Positions 55,081 to 64,000 of a stretch of 64,000 bases of DNA are shown piece after piece. This DNA is from Ochotona curzoniae. Taxonomy: Eukaryota; Chordata; Mammalia; Lagomorpha; Ochotonidae. Under the pieces are notes generated by a model. It made no database searches and was not told where the DNA came from. It saw nothing but the letters and a program-made list of their open reading frames with translations. Position numbers and translations under genes: made by a program. Numbering within the stretch: the stretch's first letter is position 1; each line of letters starts with the position of its first letter. The DNA is taken from the NCBI RefSeq assembly GCF_017591425.1, contig NW_024465885.1, forward strand, positions 43,643,001 through 43,707,000. Reading direction: 5' to 3'.

Positions 55081-55924
55081 CTTTTGTTACAGAGAGAAGC
55101 GGGGCCTCACTTTTTCTCTTTCCTCCAGCACTGAATGCAGTCATTTCTCAAGCAAACTCAGGGGACGGCTCAGGCACCTGTGGCAACCCCAGGGCCCTTG
55201 TGTATACACCATAAAATGGTTGGTACATGAGGATGGAGAGAACCAAATCCCGGTGGTGATACTGGCTTTAAAAGAGAGCAAAAGAGGAACAAAATGAGTA
55301 ATTCTGAGAACCAGAGGAGGAAAGAGAGTCGTGTTTTGCACCTGTTTTGGTCCTTGGGTTGAAGTTGGGTGTAATAGAGTCAGCTGTTTTTCTGTGTCTG
55401 CCATACACAGAAGACCACAGCTTGCACAACTGCACAGTTATGTTACTAGAAACATCTAGAAACCAAGCTGAAACAACAACTGTCATGCCTCTCCCATCCC
55501 CACTTCCTCCCATCTACTGAGCTAAAGAGGGCAGTTGCCTAAACAGAGAGGCCAAATGTGACCAAACTATGGTTTGGGGTTTCTCAGACACCAAAAGAAT
55601 TGTCTCCCCCCCACCCACCCGGCCACTTCACTCATGTAAGTTTGAGGTCAAGTTTCTAGCTGCTTGCAGGTTTAGCCACATGGAATCTCAGCCAGAACCA
55701 GCCAGGAGGAGACCTGAGGGGAGATTTTGGCCTCAGAAGTGAACTTGGATCACCTCTGGTGCTCTAGACGCCTAACCTGGCACTCTTTCCACTGACCCCA
55801 GGAAAGCAAGACGTGGGGGTTGGGAGTGAAGAGGAGGATCCAACCCGTGTGAGGACTTTCTCCAGCCCTGAGAAACGACTTCACGGAGTCATTTTCCATC
55901 TGAAGTCTTCAATAAACACACATC
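55081..55924. other. Unique DNA, no feature seen
   Basis: No element recognised. Confidence 0.5.
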
Positions 55925-56359
55925 TAGACTGTTCTTTTTCAGCAAACAATGTTGCCACATCCTTCCTGCAAAAAACAGAAGCTTCCTATTAGGGACCATC
56001 CTACTTTCTGCCTTCAAAGCTATGTACTCTCTTGTGTTGAAATCTTTGGGTTAATGTCAGCATGCCATACAGCTCTGCATCCTTTGAAATTTAATCTATT
56101 TGTTGCTGTATTTATATCAAGTGGGTCTCTTATAGACAACATGTACTTGGATTTTGCATATTTCATTCATTCTAAATCTCTGATTTTTAATAATGTTTAG
56201 ATTTTTTTACCTAGTGCTACCATAGATGCAGGTGGATTGGTATCTGCTACATTTTCAGCTTTTCTGTTCCTTGCATTTCTTGTTCAGTTTTTGATTGGTT
56301 GTTGTTTATCTTCAATTATTTTCCTATCGACTCTGCTTTTTAAAATTTATTGGTTTATA

Positions 56360-56600
56360 GTTTATTCCCCAAATGGCCACAATAGCCAGGGCTGGACCAG
56401 GCTAAAGCCAGGAGCCAGTCACTCCATCCAGATTTCCCATGAGGCTGCCAGGAACCCAAATGCTTCAGCTATCATCCGCTGCCTAACATACACATTGACA
56501 GGAAGTTGAATCGCAAATGCAGGAGCCAGGACACAAACCAAGCACTCCAATATGGGTGCAGGTGTCCGAGGAGCATCTTAACTGCTGTGCCATCCATCCC
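56360..56600 (-). mobile_element. SINE, antisense, in old L1
   Basis: 'ccccaaatggccacaatagc', 'aaagccaggagccagtcac', 'caggacacaaaccaagcac', 'ccaatatgggtgcaggtg', 'taactgctgtgcc'. CSINE2-like. It lacks an AT tail at its left edge. Confidence 0.82.
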
Positions 56601-56689
56601 TCTACTCTGGTTTTAACTGAGCATTGTTGTATGATTCCATTTTTTCTCCACATTTATTAACCAAATTATATTTCTTTTTCTGCTTTTTT

Positions 56690-57001
56690 TAAAATTGGAA
56701 AGTCAGATGTACAGAGAGGAGAAGAGATGGAGAGGAAGATCTTCCATACGAGGATTCACTCCCCAAGCGGCTGCAACAGTCAGTGCTGCGCCACTCCAAA
56801 GCCAGGAGCCAGGAGCCTCTTCTGGGTCTCCCACACAGGTGCAGGGTCCCAAAGCTTTGGGCTGTCCTTGATTGCTTTCCCAGGCCACAAGCAGGGAGCT
56901 GGATGGGAAGCAGGGCTGCTGGGATTAGAACTGGTGCCCCTATGGGATCCTGGCACATTCAAGGCGAGGACTTTAGTAGCTAGGCTATCATGCTGGGCCC
57001 C
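56690..57001 (-). mobile_element. Young-type C-element SINE, antisense, in old L1
   Basis: 'gagaggaagatcttccatac', 'ccccaagcggctgcaac', 'caggtgcagggtcccaaagc', 'ggccacaagcagggagctgg', 'caaggcgaggactttag', ending 'catgctgggcccc'. Possible TSD around 'caaattat'/'caaaattat' (56662 and 57001), not exact. Confidence 0.94.
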
Positions 57002-57260
57002 AAAATTATGTTTTTTTTTTTAAGGCATACATTTAGTGATTTCCCTAGAGTATGCAATATTATGTTGCAAGGAATTCGAATTCTCACTGTATGATTCCCT
57101 GGGTAGTACAGGTCCATTATAACAGTGCTCCAAACCCTTCTTTCCCATTCTTCAGACTGCTGCTGTGCCATATCCACTTATCCACAGCCTACAATCACTT
57201 TATACTTTGCCTTGATTACCTTTGTTTGAAGTCAGTTACTAGCCTCAACTTGAAAAAGAA

Positions 57261-57689
57261 CATTTACAAAATTCCTGAAGTTCTTCCCAGGACTCAGGAA
57301 TGCACCTGGAGCAGCCAGATGGATGAGATGCAGGAGGAGCAGAATTCATGCCTTCCCCAGGTGCACCATCCTTTCAGCACCTGGCTTTGATCACCAGTCC
57401 AGGAGCTCTCAGGGAGGCCTGGTCAGGCAGACTTGATTGATCATTAACTCAGTCTCCAGTTTGAGGAAGGTTGTGGGCTTCATTGTAGAAGGCTTGGTCT
57501 TTCTGGCTGCCCAGCCTTCATCTTGACAGTATCCAACTGCTCCCCAAGAGTCACCATTCAAACGGAAGCAGCAATCACCCCAGTCACTCAGAAGACCCAG
57601 ACAGTCTGTGTCAGGAACCAAGACAAATATCACACATCCAGGAAACCATAGAACCCTTGATGTATGAATTACATGGATGTCATTTTTTG
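57261..57689. other. Unique DNA, no feature seen
   Basis: No element recognised. Confidence 0.45.
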
Positions 57690-57990
57690 CATTGATTTAT
57701 TTTAATTTTGTTTGAAAGAGATGCATAGACAGATCTCCCACTTGCTGGTTCCATTTCCCAAACGCCTGCAACAACTGAGACTGGGCCAGGTTGAAAGCAA
57801 GATCCTGGAGCTCACTCTGGGCTTCCCAAATACAGCAGGGAACAAGTGCTTGAGCCATCACCTGCTGCCTTCTAGGGTGAGCATCAGCAAGAAGCTGGAT
57901 TGTAAGCGGAGGAGCTGGGATACAAACCAAGCACCTCAATATAAGGTACATCCCAAGTGGTGCCTTCAGCACTATACCAAACCCTCACCT
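57690..57990 (-). mobile_element. SINE, antisense, CSINE2-like
   Basis: 'gatttattttaattttgtttg', 'agatctcccacttgctgg', 'gaagctggattgtaagcgg', 'gatacaaaccaagcacctc', 'ccttcagcactatacc'. Confidence 0.82.
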
Positions 57991-58111
57991 CCGTGCTGAT
58001 TCTAAACGTGTACTCTGATCTTTGCAAATTCTCTGTCACACCTGAGTCTTATCCTTAAGCCTGACTTTTCAGATTTTATTCCTTGCCCTTTATATACCTT
58101 GTAGTAGTCTT

Positions 58112-58925
58112 TTCAAAAAATATATTTATTTGAAAGGCAGAGTTACAGAGAAAGAGACCTGTTATCTGCTTCACTCCTGTTAGTTATTTAAAACAGTATT
58201 AGAGTTCTAGTTCTAGTTCATACAATATTAAGATACTTTACACACAGCTAATTCCCACAACCTGGTTCTTTACCGTGAGCTGAAAACACCAGACGCAACG
58301 AGGTATCTCAGAGGTTTATTCCAGCGGGGCAGGAACAAGGTGGAGGTGGTGGAGATCAGGAGAAAAGGGCAGAAGGAAATACCTGGGACCTTTTATGCAG
58401 GTAGGCCCACAAGGTGTGGGGGCGGGGATTGGGAGGGGTCGAGAGCAGGCCCCAGGGGATTAGTGCCTGGGGATGACTGGTGAGTGGGCGGGGTTGGGGA
58501 AGGGGCTGGGAGATTGGGGGTGGGATTCTCAGCTGGAATGCCAGGTTACATCTGATTGGTGGATGGTTAGGCTGGCTCGAACTTCCTGAGCTGTGAGGAA
58601 GAGGAAATGGCGCCAGGTCCAGGGTATCAGTCTCCGTGACGACCTTCAAATCACTCCTCACAACTCCATGAATGGTCACAACAGCCATGACGGACCAGGG
58701 TGAAGCCTGGAGCCTGGAACTTTTCCTGAGTTTTCCCATGTGGGTGGTATTCTACCGTCCTGTGACTGAAGCTCAGGCCTTGGGCCGTTTCTGCTGCTTT
58801 CGCAGGGGCGTTGGCTGGGAGCTGCACAAGAAGTGAGCAGTTCAGATTTGAACTGATGCTCCCATTGGGATGTCAGCATTGCCAACAGCGGCTCCACCCA
58901 CTGCACCATGACACTGACCTCTGCC
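58112..58925 (-). mobile_element. C-element SINE, antisense, split by a solo LTR
   Basis: Left part 58112-58177 ('aatatatttatttgaaagg', 'cagagttacagagaaagag', 'tgcttcactcc'); right part 58658-58925 ('aatggtcacaacagccatg', 'gaagcctggagcctgg', 'tctgctgctttcgcagg', 'ccactgcaccatgacac'). Removing the LTR and one TSD copy rejoins the SINE exactly at 'cactcctcac'. Confidence 0.9.
58178..58653 (-). mobile_element. Solo retroviral LTR with 4-bp TSD, inside a SINE
   Basis: 476 bases, TG...CA ends on the plus strand (58178 TGTTAG; 58653 AATCA), flanked by 'ctcc' at 58174-58177 and 58654-58657. On the minus strand the order is CCAAT box ('ccaccaatcagatg'), TATA ('gcataaaagg', about 58395), poly-A signal AATAAA (about 58316) and U5. 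No internal viral sequence. The 4-bp TSD fits an ERV1-like LTR. It is unlike the LTR at 39946 beyond the termini. Confidence 0.9.
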
Positions 58926-59223
58926 TTGTGACTTTTCTATGGAAAGCTAGATGTATCAGGTATCAGGCACCAAGATGCACAGTCCTTCAGTGGAGGGTGT
59001 TTGCACAAGCCATGTTGGCTACAGCTATGGTGTTGGCTCATATAATCTCATCTAGTAAGTTTCTCTAGAAATGCCTTCTTAAATACAATTAAAACCTATT
59101 GTTATTCTACAGATGTTCTGATGATGTGGTTGTAAGGTATTATGGCTGTGTGTATGTTGGCTTAGTAGGGGGTGAGGGGAGATCTTCTACAACCCTGTGA
59201 CTAAAGCTCATGGTTGGCTTTTA
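58926..59223. other. Unique DNA, no feature seen
   Basis: No element recognised. Confidence 0.45.
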
Positions 59224-59238
59224 AAAAATTAAGTCTCA

Positions 59239-59283
59239 TCTACGGCCATCCCACCCTGAACCCCCGATCTCGTCTGATCTCGG
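59239..59283 (+). pseudogene. 5S rRNA retropseudogene, 5' fragment
   Basis: 'tctacggccatcccacc' then 'ctgaacccccgatctcg' and 'tctgatctcgg' match the first ~50 nt of vertebrate 5S rRNA with two small deletions (a missing A after CCAT, and GCG reduced). The rest of 5S, including most of the internal promoter, is absent, so it is not a gene. 15-bp direct repeats 'aaaaattaagtctca' (59224-59238) and 'aaaaattacgtctca' (59284-59298) flank it with one mismatch, the mark of L1-style insertion. Confidence 0.9.
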
Positions 59284-59300
59284 AAAAATTACGTCTCAAA

Positions 59301-59600
59301 TGGGGCTCATGTTGTGACATAGTAGGCTAAACCTCTGCTACAACACCGGCACTCCCTAAGGATGCCAGTGCATGTCCTGGTTGCACCGGTTCTGATCCAG
59401 CAGTCTGCTTATGGTCTGGGAGAGCAGTGTAAGATGGCGCAAGACTTGCATCCACAGGGGAGACCCAGAAGAAGCGTCTGGCCTCTTGGCTTCTGGCTTT
59501 ACATCCACCCAGCTATAGCTGCTCCACTCATTTGGGGAGTGAACTAGAACATCTGCCTCTGTCTCCTCTCTTCTCTGTAACTCTGCCTTTCAGATAAAAA
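59301..59600 (+). mobile_element. C-element SINE
   Basis: Starts 'ggggctcatgttgtgac' directly behind the 5S fragment's second repeat; 'cacaggggagacccag', 'catttggggagtgaac', 'ctgtaactctgcctttcag'. Sense, moderately diverged. Confidence 0.88.
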
Positions 59601-60029
59601 TCAGGAGGAAAAAAGCCTTTGGAAAAAAAAAATGAGCCAAAATCAATGTGCTATCATCTCCAGAGAAGTTTACCTTTGTTTCCACATACACACATAGCCA
59701 GGAGGGTTGGTTGGGCTAAACTAACTGCCCTTTTCTGAGATCGGAGGCTAATGAAGTAACACCCCTTTGTTATAGAAACTGAGTACCAATTTCTAGAGAA
59801 ATTTCTTGGGGTGCAGGGTCCGGGTACAGGAGCGAAGTCCGCTTTCCAGTCTTCCCACTGGGATGTCGGTAGTCTTCTCCCGTTTTTTGAGTGGGAAAAT
59901 TACACTCAGAGCAAGCTCAGGTGACTGACAAGTAGGGAAGCCAGTGAAGAACCCATCACATCACAGTTTCAAATACTGACGAACCTGTTTCCTTCCTCTT
60001 CGCGCCCAACACCTTCCAACCCTGAGGCG
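59601..60029. other. Unique DNA before the CpG island
   Basis: About 59880-59960 ('gtgggaaaattacactcag', 'gcaagctcaggtgactg') is possibly a MIR trace. Otherwise unrecognised. Confidence 0.35.
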
Positions 60030-60700
60030 GAGTTTAAGAGCCGACCCAGCCAGGCAGTGATGTCATTCGGCATCCCCGCCCACGCCCCTATTTGGCGTGG
60101 CCACGCCCCTTGCTGCGGCCGCCTCAGTGCAGCCTCTGGCCCCGCCCCACGCCTGCGCTCCCTCCGCGAGGCTCCCGATCCCGCCCCCCGCAGGCCCCGC
60201 CCCTCTGCAGGCCCCGCCCCACTCCCTCAGCGGGGCTCCCGATCCCGCCCCCCGCAGGCCCCGCCCCTCTGCCGGCCCCGCCCCCGCAGGCCGCGCCCCG
60301 CCCCCGCGCTCCCTCTGCCAGGCCCAGCACCAGCCCTCCGCCTGCGTACCGACGCTGCCATCTCTACCCCGGAGTTCCCTGGTGGCTCGCGGAGCGCCCT
60401 CTGACGCCTGCCTGTTCCGCTGCCCAAGGGGCCGCCAGGAGCTCGCATCCCGGCGGCGGGAAGCTCACTGGGGGCGCCTGGCTGCGAACCCAAGGCCCCG
60501 ACTCTGGGTGGAGGGCTGGAGGCCGGCATCTCTGACAGGAGTCGTGGTGCTCAAAGCCAAGGTAAAGCGGCATGGTGGGGTGGAGGCCCCTTGCAGTCCT
60601 CTGGTCGGCCCTGTGGCCGTGCCCGGATCCTGGGACCTCAGTCCGCGCGCCCTGCGCCCCGCATGGGGGACCCTTGGAGACCCCGCAGCCCTCCAGCTGC
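60030..60700 (+). promoter_or_regulatory. CpG island promoter and putative first exon
   Basis: The only strong CpG island of the window. A CRE/ATF-like word 'tgatgtca' lies at 60058-60065, then a perfect 14-bp palindrome 'ggcgtggccacgcc' (60094-60107) and more than ten GC boxes (CCCCGCCCC) up to 60310. CpG density stays high to about 60700. A good splice donor 'ccaag/gtaaag' places an exon end at 60561. Direction rightwards is inferred from the donor. The exon is probably non-coding: open frames here have no recognisable domain. The gene itself cannot be named. Confidence 0.65.
60171..60272. repeat. Tandemly repeated GC-box block
   Basis: A 38-base segment starting 'gctcccgatcccgcccc' occurs identically at 60171-60208 and 60235-60272, a 64-bp offset. 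Each copy carries two or more GC boxes. Shorter partial repeats ('ggccccgccccc') follow to about 60310. Confidence 0.95.
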
Positions 60701-61387
60701 TCTGGGATGCCGCGGGCGGCCCCGTCAGTCATCGCCCTGCTGGGGGCCTCCTTGGCTGGGAGTCCAGGCTTGTGTATCCCCTTTCCCCCCCGAATAAAGG
60801 GTGTCGTCTTCCCGGACGAGGAAGCCCAGAGTGCTTGGGCGGGTCACCTGGCTCTTGTCACTGCTGCCTGGGCATCGTTAGGAGGCTAGGGGGTCGCAGT
60901 CCTCAAAATCCAGCCCTCTTTCAAAACGGACTCATTGGGTGAGGCCTCGGGTTCCGGGGCCTCCTGCCCCTGCACCCCAGAGTTGAGTATGCTTTGCCCC
61001 CACCTGCTCTCCCGCCTGGGAGCAGTCGCTGCTCCAGCCGAGGTTGGAGTCCTGAGCCCTCGAGATCCGTCGGTGGGGAACCGGGGTTGAGGGGAGGAAT
61101 GCGGGGACACTTTCGGGGACCCCAGACCCCCCCCCCACCGCCGGGTCAGTCGGGCGAGCGGTTGGGAAAGATCATTGTTCAGGTGCTGGGCGTGTGGGGC
61201 GCCCGAGCGAATCAATCGGAAAGTACCGGAGTGTGGAAACTCTGTCCACTCGTTTATTTGACTAGCGGGGAACTAACCTGCTTTCCATTTCAGTCTTTGT
61301 TCTGAAATAACAAACGAATGTAACCCCAGCATGCTCTCCTTCCCTGGGGGAAAGGGAAAAGGACAACGCCCCTAGCAGGCTGTCTTG

Positions 61388-61388
<1 letters not shown>
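60701..61388. other. GC-rich flank of the CpG island
   Basis: Putative start of intron 1. CpGs remain to about 61220. A 'cgaataaagg' poly-A-like word at about 60790 has no other support as a 3' end. Confidence 0.4.

Positions 61389-61433
<45 letters not shown>
61389..61433. repeat. (TG)22 microsatellite
   Basis: Uninterrupted TG run of about 45 bases inside the putative first intron. Confidence 0.97.
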
Positions 61434-61434
<1 letters not shown>

Positions 61435-63261
61435 TTGGAACAGAAGTTCCTTGTGATTGCTTTAGACCTCCTACAACTTGATTAAAAATTGAGTTCAATG
61501 AAGTAAGCTTAAGGATGACACAAAATTTTAATGGTGATAAAAAAAACTGTAGACCAAAGAGAAAAATTGATAAAGACCATAAAAATACAATTGCAAAGGA
61601 GATAATTTGGAGGACAGAACAGACTAAATATGACCAAAAAATAAAAACACTTTACTAGAGGAAAAGACGGAATGTAAGCCTGACGAATGCAGATAAAAAG
61701 AGAACGGTCAAGTCCATTGCTGAGAAGTCTGACTAGGAAGACAGAACACAGAAGCCTGGGCTCATTGCAGTTCCTAATGTAGAGAAACCGACGCAAGGGA
61801 CAGAAAACACAAATTAAAATAGAGCAAAACAAAACTTATTGAAACGAAAAATAAAATGGCCTATAGGCCAAAGACCATGTCATGATCCAAGAAAATTTCC
61901 TGTAGGTGTGCTTGTCACCACCTCATCTCAAATGATTCCTTAGGAATCCACAGACAGCCAAGCTGGCCTGACTTCCCCAGAGAGATGCTGAATGCCAGCA
62001 GGTGGTTGTTCTGAGGGCAGAGTTCATGGGGCCACAGACTTTTCCCAGGGGGCTTCCCTGCCCACTCAACTTGAGAGTCTGTGGGTCTGAGAGTCTCAGG
62101 CTTGAAGAATGGAGCAAAGTCAGCACCCAAGGACCCTTTTGGAAACGGAACAGATGGGTGCTACAAGCCAGGAAAGAACAAGGTTGAGAACTCTGGAGCA
62201 GAGGACCTGTCAAAAAGACTCTTAATGAATATCCAATTTAACTGCAGAGCTAATACAAACTTTAGAGCTATTAAATAGGATGGGATGTGATTATTGTAAA
62301 TCTAGATCAAAATACATGAAAAATGTACACCCATAGGAGAGGAAGGGGAGAGGAAATATCAAAATGCTATTGTTACCTTTCAAACCATCGTACCATAAAT
62401 ATTCTTTAAAATTCCAAAGTGCTATGAATATGTAATACTCCGACGTCCAGACTAGGGGCTATTTTAAGAGGATGTTTTTTCTTATGGTCAGAATTACATT
62501 TTTTATTTCAACAATTCTTCTGGCTTTCTTTTACCTTTTCTCCCAAATAAAAAATAAATTTAGAAACACTGTAGTGTGTTTGTTTATGTATAGAAAAGTC
62601 AGTGAGATTATGTTTACCTAAAGTTAACGATGGGACACTTATGTAGATTATTTTCATTTAAAAAAAAAGATGCAGAAGAATGCTTACAAAAAGCAAGAAA
62701 AATACTTGAGAAATAAACTAGGAATACACCAATGTAAAGAATGTTTTCTATTAAATGGTAGATGATGGGGCTGAAATTCAGATCTGGCTGCCTGCCATCA
62801 TGCCCAAATGCAGTCCTCCGTGACATTTGTCCTACACTTTCACATCTGGCGGTTCTCTGATAAGATTCTGCAGCTACTTGACAAGGTCCCACCTAATTCC
62901 TGCATTTCCTTCCACCTTCCCAGGAGACAAAACCTATCAACCGTGAAAGTACCCACAAAAAGCTTTTGTAGCCCCTGCCCACTGCTCAGGACATTCTGAG
63001 ACTCTAAAACTAGAAAAGGCTCAGCCTGTGGAGAATCTGGGCCTTCCCCATGTGCTGCTTCTGTCTGCACGTTGGTAGCTGGTCACCTCTTCGGATTTAT
63101 TTCTCTCATATTAGATTCAATTTGGCTGTGAGTCCACTCTCAGTGTCTCCTTTGCTCTGCAACACTTTCCCAACAATAGAAATAAGGACATTTGTTACTG
63201 TTTTCTTTGTACTTTTTTAATTTAATTTTTTTCCAAAAAATATGTAATCATATGAGTGTGT
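61434..63261. other. AT-rich DNA, no gene or repeat recognised
   Basis: 1.8 kb of AT-rich sequence with no SINE. Possibly first-intron DNA. Some A-rich stretches (61540-61860) could be old L1, but no landmark confirms this. Confidence 0.4.
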
Positions 63262-63517
63262 TTTATTGTTATTTATTTGAAAGGGAGAGAAGGAGAGGGA
63301 TGAGGGACAGAGGCAGACATCTCCCAATTCACTGGTTCACTCTTCGAAGCTCTTCTATGCGGGTGCAGGGTCCCAAGGCGTTGGGCCATCCTTGACTGCT
63401 TTCCCAGGCCACAAGCAGGGAGCTTGGAATAGAGCAGTCAGGACATGAACCGGCACCCATTAGGGATCCCAGCACATGCAAGGCAGATTTAGCCACTGAG
63501 CCATCACACTGGGCTCC
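63262..63517 (-). mobile_element. C-element SINE, antisense (young type, internally deleted)
   Basis: 'attgttatttatttgaaagg', 'ctcccaattcactggttc', then a jump to 'gcgggtgcagggtcccaagg', 'ggccacaagcagggagc', 'ggcacccattagggatcc', ending 'tcacactgggctcc'. About 60 bases of the body are missing. Confidence 0.92.
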
Positions 63518-64000
63518 ACGACTAGTATTTTATAACAAGTGTTGAAAGGTTCTTTCAAACCAACCAGAAGAAGCCAACTTAAGCCAGGTTCAAGAATGTT
63601 GTAAAAGAGGGAGCAAGGGTCTTCCCCAGGCACAGAGCCATGCACAAGAGTGATCCTTTGGCTATGAGGGTAGTGATGGGCTCATGAGGAATTCCCAACA
63701 GCTGCTGGGGCTCCTCTGCCCAGGCAATTGCAGGCATACAGACACTTAGGCCTGGAGTCCCCCTCTTGGCACCTGCTCCTCAATCCAGCATGTGACAGGT
63801 TCCAGTGAAGTTGAGCCTAGCATCTCCTCTTCCAAGGACCTCCCATCCCAACCCTCAGTATAGTGGCCCCACCCAGAGGTCTTTAAACCTTTAATAGAGC
63901 ATGCTAGGTGCCTGGCTTAACGGGGAACTACAGGCTCATCCTCTCCGGACCCAGCCTTCAACCAGCCTGGGTAAGGTAGGCACTACCTGATCTGGACTGG
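63518..64000. other. Unique DNA to the window end
   Basis: No element or exon recognised. Confidence 0.45.

Larger units (their letters stand above)
55925..57260 (-). mobile_element. Old L1, antisense, interrupted by two SINEs
   Basis: L1 pieces at about 55925-56358, 56601-56689 and 57002-57260 read in antisense order: 'gtgggtctcttatagacaac', 'atgtacttggattttgc', 'gattggtatctgctacattttc', 'gcattgttgtatgattcc', 'tagtgatttccctagagtatgc', 'gtacaggtccattataacag'. These match the antisense look of ancient L1M elements. No open frame survives. Confidence 0.75.

Noticed and set aside
59224..59300. Functional 5S rRNA gene
   Set aside because: Only the first ~45 bases are present; most of the internal promoter and the 3' half are missing.
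60780..60800. 'aataaa' as a gene 3' end
   Set aside because: A lone hexamer inside a CpG island flank, with no upstream exon or downstream GU-rich support.
60097..60942. 281-residue open frame in the CpG island
   Set aside because: Pro/Arg/Ala-rich from GC boxes, runs through a good splice donor, overlaps other long frames in the same GC-rich DNA. More likely non-coding exon plus intron.
1..64000. CRISPR array, operons, prophage
   Set aside because: No regularly spaced identical repeats with unique spacers, no bacterial gene density; the repeat content is lagomorph nuclear.

Overview
This window reads as nuclear DNA of a lagomorph, most likely a pika (Ochotona) rather than a rabbit. About fifty copies of the tRNA-derived lagomorph C-element SINE are recognisable, on both strands and at every degree of decay. 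The youngest copies have the head 'GGGCCCGGCGC', a body reading 'GTCCTCGCCTTGCA', and a tail like 'TATCCGCCTTTCCAATAAAAA', a variant I associate with pikas. The order-level call is strong; pika over rabbit is inference from memory of the SINE variant. No bacterial operon structure is present. I could not find a convincing protein-coding exon: open frames are short, shift between strands, and mostly lie in SINEs, microsatellites or GC-rich DNA.

Layout. 1-9.3 kb: a degenerate TG-rich minisatellite at the left edge, one AT-rich candidate conserved non-coding element (CNE), SINEs, and a 60-bp tandem duplication. 9.3-11.5 kb: two candidate CNEs. 12-19 kb: SINEs, a Tigger-like DNA transposon, a MaLR LTR and a probable solo LTR. 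19.1-19.7 kb: an unusual degenerate tandem array with units of about 58 bp. 20-28 kb: SINEs with clean target-site duplications (TSDs) plus older LTR and DNA-transposon remnants. 28.2-35.2 kb: the most regulatory-looking part, with blocks rich in homeodomain-like TAATTA/ATTAAT motifs and few repeats. 39.1-40.5 kb: a MER2-like transposon, a strong CTCF-like site 45 bp from a perfect YY1-like site, an MLT1-type LTR and a solo retroviral LTR with a 4-bp TSD. 42-46 kb: SINEs, a reversed MaLR LTR, a CA-rich tract and a (TTTC)n microsatellite. 46.27-49.23 kb: a L1 with an authentic 5' end, a broken ORF1, an inverted ORF2 piece and a 3' UTR, all between near-matching TSDs. 51-59 kb: more SINEs including the youngest one (17-bp perfect TSD), an old reversed L1 with nested SINEs, and a second solo LTR inserted into a SINE. 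59.24 kb: a retroposed fragment of 5S rRNA. 60.0-60.7 kb: a CpG island with repeated GC boxes and a good splice donor, the only gene-like signal; it probably marks a promoter and non-coding first exon transcribed rightwards, with the rest of the gene beyond the window.

Functional reading: mostly intergenic DNA with candidate enhancers (28-35 kb and smaller blocks), one candidate architectural site (39.5 kb) and one candidate promoter (60 kb). Conservation was judged by eye from repeat-poor, motif-rich composition only. I saw no clearly new biological system; the most informative items are the CTCF/YY1 pair, the 58-bp array, the CpG-island promoter and several exactly delimited insertions.
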